A stretch of 64,000 nucleotides of DNA from JAFGJQ01 sp964586145 (GTDB lineage Bacteria > Planctomycetota > Phycisphaerae > UBA1845), in the NCBI GenBank assembly GCA_964586145.1, contig CAZPHH010000015.1, positions 1-64,000 of the forward strand. The letters are read 5' to 3'. Below, one piece after another: positions 62,355 through 64,000 of this stretch. The position numbers were made by a program, and so were the translations under genes. Numbering within the stretch: position 1 is the stretch's first letter; every line of letters starts with the position of its first letter. The notes under the pieces are model-generated. The model saw only the letters and a program-made list of their open reading frames with translations. It made no database searches and was not told the origin of the DNA.

Positions 62355-63598
62355 AGATCGCCTTCGTTGTGGCCGGCTTCCCGACGCTCTCACAGACTTT
62401 TGTGATGGACCAGATCACCGGTGTCCTGGACCGGGGCCATGAGGTCACCATTTACGCGCACCGAATCGACCGCAGCGACGTGGTTCATCCGGCGGTCGCC
62501 CGGTATGGGCTCATGCAACGCCTTCGTGCCCCGCACCTCTCCGAGCGACGCGGACCCCGACTGGCCAAGCTGACGGTGCTGGCGGCTGCGGCCGCGTGTC
62601 GCAGACCGGGTGTCATCCTCGACGCCCTGCGCGTCTCCCGATACGGCCCCCTGGCGTCCTCTCTGAAGCTGCTGTACGCAACGCTCCCCGCCCTTCAGCC
62701 GGATCGCTTTGACGTGATTCACGGCCACTTCGGCACCAACAGCATCGCCGCCGCCTTCCTTCGGGATCACGGGCTGCTCCACGGCCCGCTGCTCGCGCAC
62801 TTCTACGGATACGACCTGACCGTGTTTCCACGAACCGCGGGCCCGCGAATCTACGACCACCTGTTTGCCGTGGGTGACCTCTTCGCCGCCAACTCGCAGT
62901 TTCTGGTCCAACGCGCGCTGGACCTCGGCTGCCCGCGCAACCGGATCTTCTGCCTGCGCGTGGCGGTCGATCTGACCCGGTTCCCGTTCGTCGAACGCCG
63001 GCCCCCCGCATCCGGCCCGATCCAGATCCTGACGGTCGCCCGCCTGGTGGAAGTCAAAGGCATCGAGTACGCCATTCGCGCCGTCGCCCGGGTACGGCGG
63101 CACGAGCCGAACATCGCATTCCGCATCGTGGGCGACGGCCCCCTGCGCGACTCCCTGACTCGGCTTGCCCGGGACCTGGACGTGTCCGACTGCGTCGAGT
63201 TCCTGGGGGCGCAAACGCACCAGGCGTTGACGAGTCTGTATGCACAGGCACATCTGTTCGTCCTTCCCAGCATCGTGGCTTCCGACGGGGCGGAGGAAGG
63301 CCTGGGCGGCGTGCTGACCGAAGCGCAGGCGGTGGGCCTGCCGGTCGTGGCGACGGAAACGGGCGGGATACCGGAAAACGTCCTCAATGGCCGGTCGGGC
63401 TATCTGGTGCCGCAACGAGACCCGGACGCCCTGGCCGAACGCCTGATTCACCTGATCGACCATCCCGATCTCTGGGCGCACCTCGGCCGAGCCGGCCGGG
63501 CACACGTGCAGAAGAATTTTGATCTGGAGAAGGCGAATGACCGGTTGGTCCGCATCTACCGGAACCTGGCGGATGGCCGGCCGTCACGGCCGGAGTGA
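62351..63598 (+). CDS. GT4-family glycosyltransferase
   Basis: A 415-residue retaining enzyme with the GT-B fold. The N-terminal half has FPTLSQTFVMDQITGVLDRG, common in polysaccharide GT4 enzymes, and HGHFGTNSIAAAFLR. The C-terminal half has ILTVARLVEVKGIEYAIRAV, FRIVGDGPLRDSL, and the E-x7-E motif in EEGLGGVLTEAQAVGLPVVA, followed by GGIPENVLNGRSGYLV. The ATG at 62351 follows GGAGG and overlaps the previous stop. The longer in-frame frame upstream is not needed. Confidence 0.93.
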   Translation: MKIAFVVAGFPTLSQTFVMDQITGVLDRGHEVTIYAHRIDRSDVVHPAVARYGLMQRLRAPHLSERRGPRLAKLTVLAAAAACRRPGVILDALRVSRYGPLASSLKLLYATLPALQPDRFDVIHGHFGTNSIAAAFLRDHGLLHGPLLAHFYGYDLTVFPRTAGPRIYDHLFAVGDLFAANSQFLVQRALDLGCPRNRIFCLRVAVDLTRFPFVERRPPASGPIQILTVARLVEVKGIEYAIRAVARVRRHEPNIAFRIVGDGPLRDSLTRLARDLDVSDCVEFLGAQTHQALTSLYAQAHLFVLPSIVASDGAEEGLGGVLTEAQAVGLPVVATETGGIPENVLNGRSGYLVPQRDPDALAERLIHLIDHPDLWAHLGRAGRAHVQKNFDLEKANDRLVRIYRNLADGRPSRPE

Positions 63599-63610
63599 GC
63601 GACCCCGTCT

Positions 63611-64000
63611 CTACCGCCCATGGACGGTCCGGTACTCCTCGTACGCTCCGCCCACCAGCCCGCAGAGCCTTCCCGCGCCGTAGTACACGAAGTAGACGTG
63701 CTTCACCCACCCCGCCCTTCCCCGCACCCAGGCCGCCGGCAGTGCAAACAGCGATCCTCTCAGCAGGAAGAAGGCCCCCGCCGCCAGGGCGAGCGCCGCG
63801 CCGCCCCCCCGCCCGAACAGGTCCAGTTCGGTGCGCGTCGCACCCGCTCCGCATCGGAAGCCCCTTCGACGAATCCACCCCGCGTTCACACGGCTGTCCG
63901 GCACGACCTCGGTGACCACGGCCTCGTTCGCCCACACAATCCGGGACCCCGCCCGATGCGCCCTCCGGAAGAAATGGGTGTCCGTCCCGCCGGTCAGCGC
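63611..64000 (-). CDS. GT2-family glycosyltransferase, 5' end cut off
   Basis: Only the last 129 codons lie in the window; the frame is open to the right edge and continues beyond it. The visible part begins ALTGGTDTHFFRRAHRAGSR, the usual acceptor/catalytic stretch of a GT2 enzyme with its acidic residue, followed by VWANEAVVTEVVPDSRVN and about two hydrophobic segments (LALAAGAFFLLRG). It is convergent with the GT4 gene, 12 bases apart, and closes the polysaccharide cluster in this window. Confidence 0.8.
   Translation of the reverse strand, partial: ALTGGTDTHFFRRAHRAGSRIVWANEAVVTEVVPDSRVNAGWIRRRGFRCGAGATRTELDLFGRGGGAALALAAGAFFLLRGSLFALPAAWVRGRAGWVKHVYFVYYGAGRLCGLVGGAYEEYRTVHGR

Overview
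The window is a GC-rich stretch of bacterial chromosome, gene-dense, with 45 protein genes I can support plus two very small candidate genes. It looks like a planctomycete (Planctomycetota, possibly Phycisphaerae-like). That is an inference from a combination of traits: a Ser/Thr kinase with an N-terminal CxxC/CxxC ribbon, prepilin-type secreted proteins of the large planctomycete kind, PEP-CTERM and dockerin-like endings, large BNR/DUF4861 carbohydrate proteins and a selA/selB pair. No rRNA, tRNA, CRISPR array or insertion sequence was recognised.

Layout. (1) 0.1-4.2 kb: a minus-strand pair, an XRE regulator and a kinase with TPR repeats. A canonical promoter points the other way, into a long structured leader and two tiny ORFs with good ribosome sites. 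(2) 4.2-6.4 kb: about 1.1 kb with no convincing gene, then hemE. (3) 6.7-12.7 kb: four HD-GYP-family proteins. Two are HD-GYP/PilZ paralogues, one is a membrane sensor and one is a degenerate membrane protein. (4) 13.2-26.7 kb: one long plus-strand operon for uronate-containing polysaccharide: IclR regulator, kduI, TRAP transporter dctPQM, kduD, eda-type aldolase, a DUF4861 protein and a 1518-residue three-module candidate lyase. (5) 26.7-37.6 kb: mostly housekeeping and singletons: trpS-scpA, a lipoprotein, a TMTC-like membrane TPR protein, selB-selA, a gamma-glutamyltranspeptidase and a double-FHA protein.

(6) 37.6-49.9 kb: a seven-gene minus-strand array (ROK repressor, three secreted proteins sharing a beta-sandwich module, two related TIM-barrel-like proteins, a prepilin-type protein, a sodium/solute symporter) diverges from a GH94-type phosphorylase. 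The intergenic gap is AT-rich and holds palindromes. This looks like a second carbohydrate locus, and its secreted parts are unfamiliar to me. (7) 50.0-55.5 kb: an M50 membrane protease, an NAD-dependent epimerase, a class V aminotransferase and a pseudouridine synthase/rRNA methyltransferase fusion. (8) 55.6-64.0 kb: a surface polysaccharide cluster with two flippases, four GT2 enzymes (the last cut by the window edge), a sulfotransferase and a GT4 enzyme.

In region 4 the lyase candidates would release unsaturated uronates. The TRAP system would import them, and KduI, KduD and the aldolase would take them towards pyruvate. KDG kinase and an unsaturated-glycoside hydrolase are not present. 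In region 6 the symporter and phosphorylase would import and phosphorolyse a disaccharide or short oligosaccharide under ROK control. Start codons were chosen by Shine-Dalgarno spacing and by homologous N-termini where possible. All functional calls rest on motif recognition by eye, without database searches.
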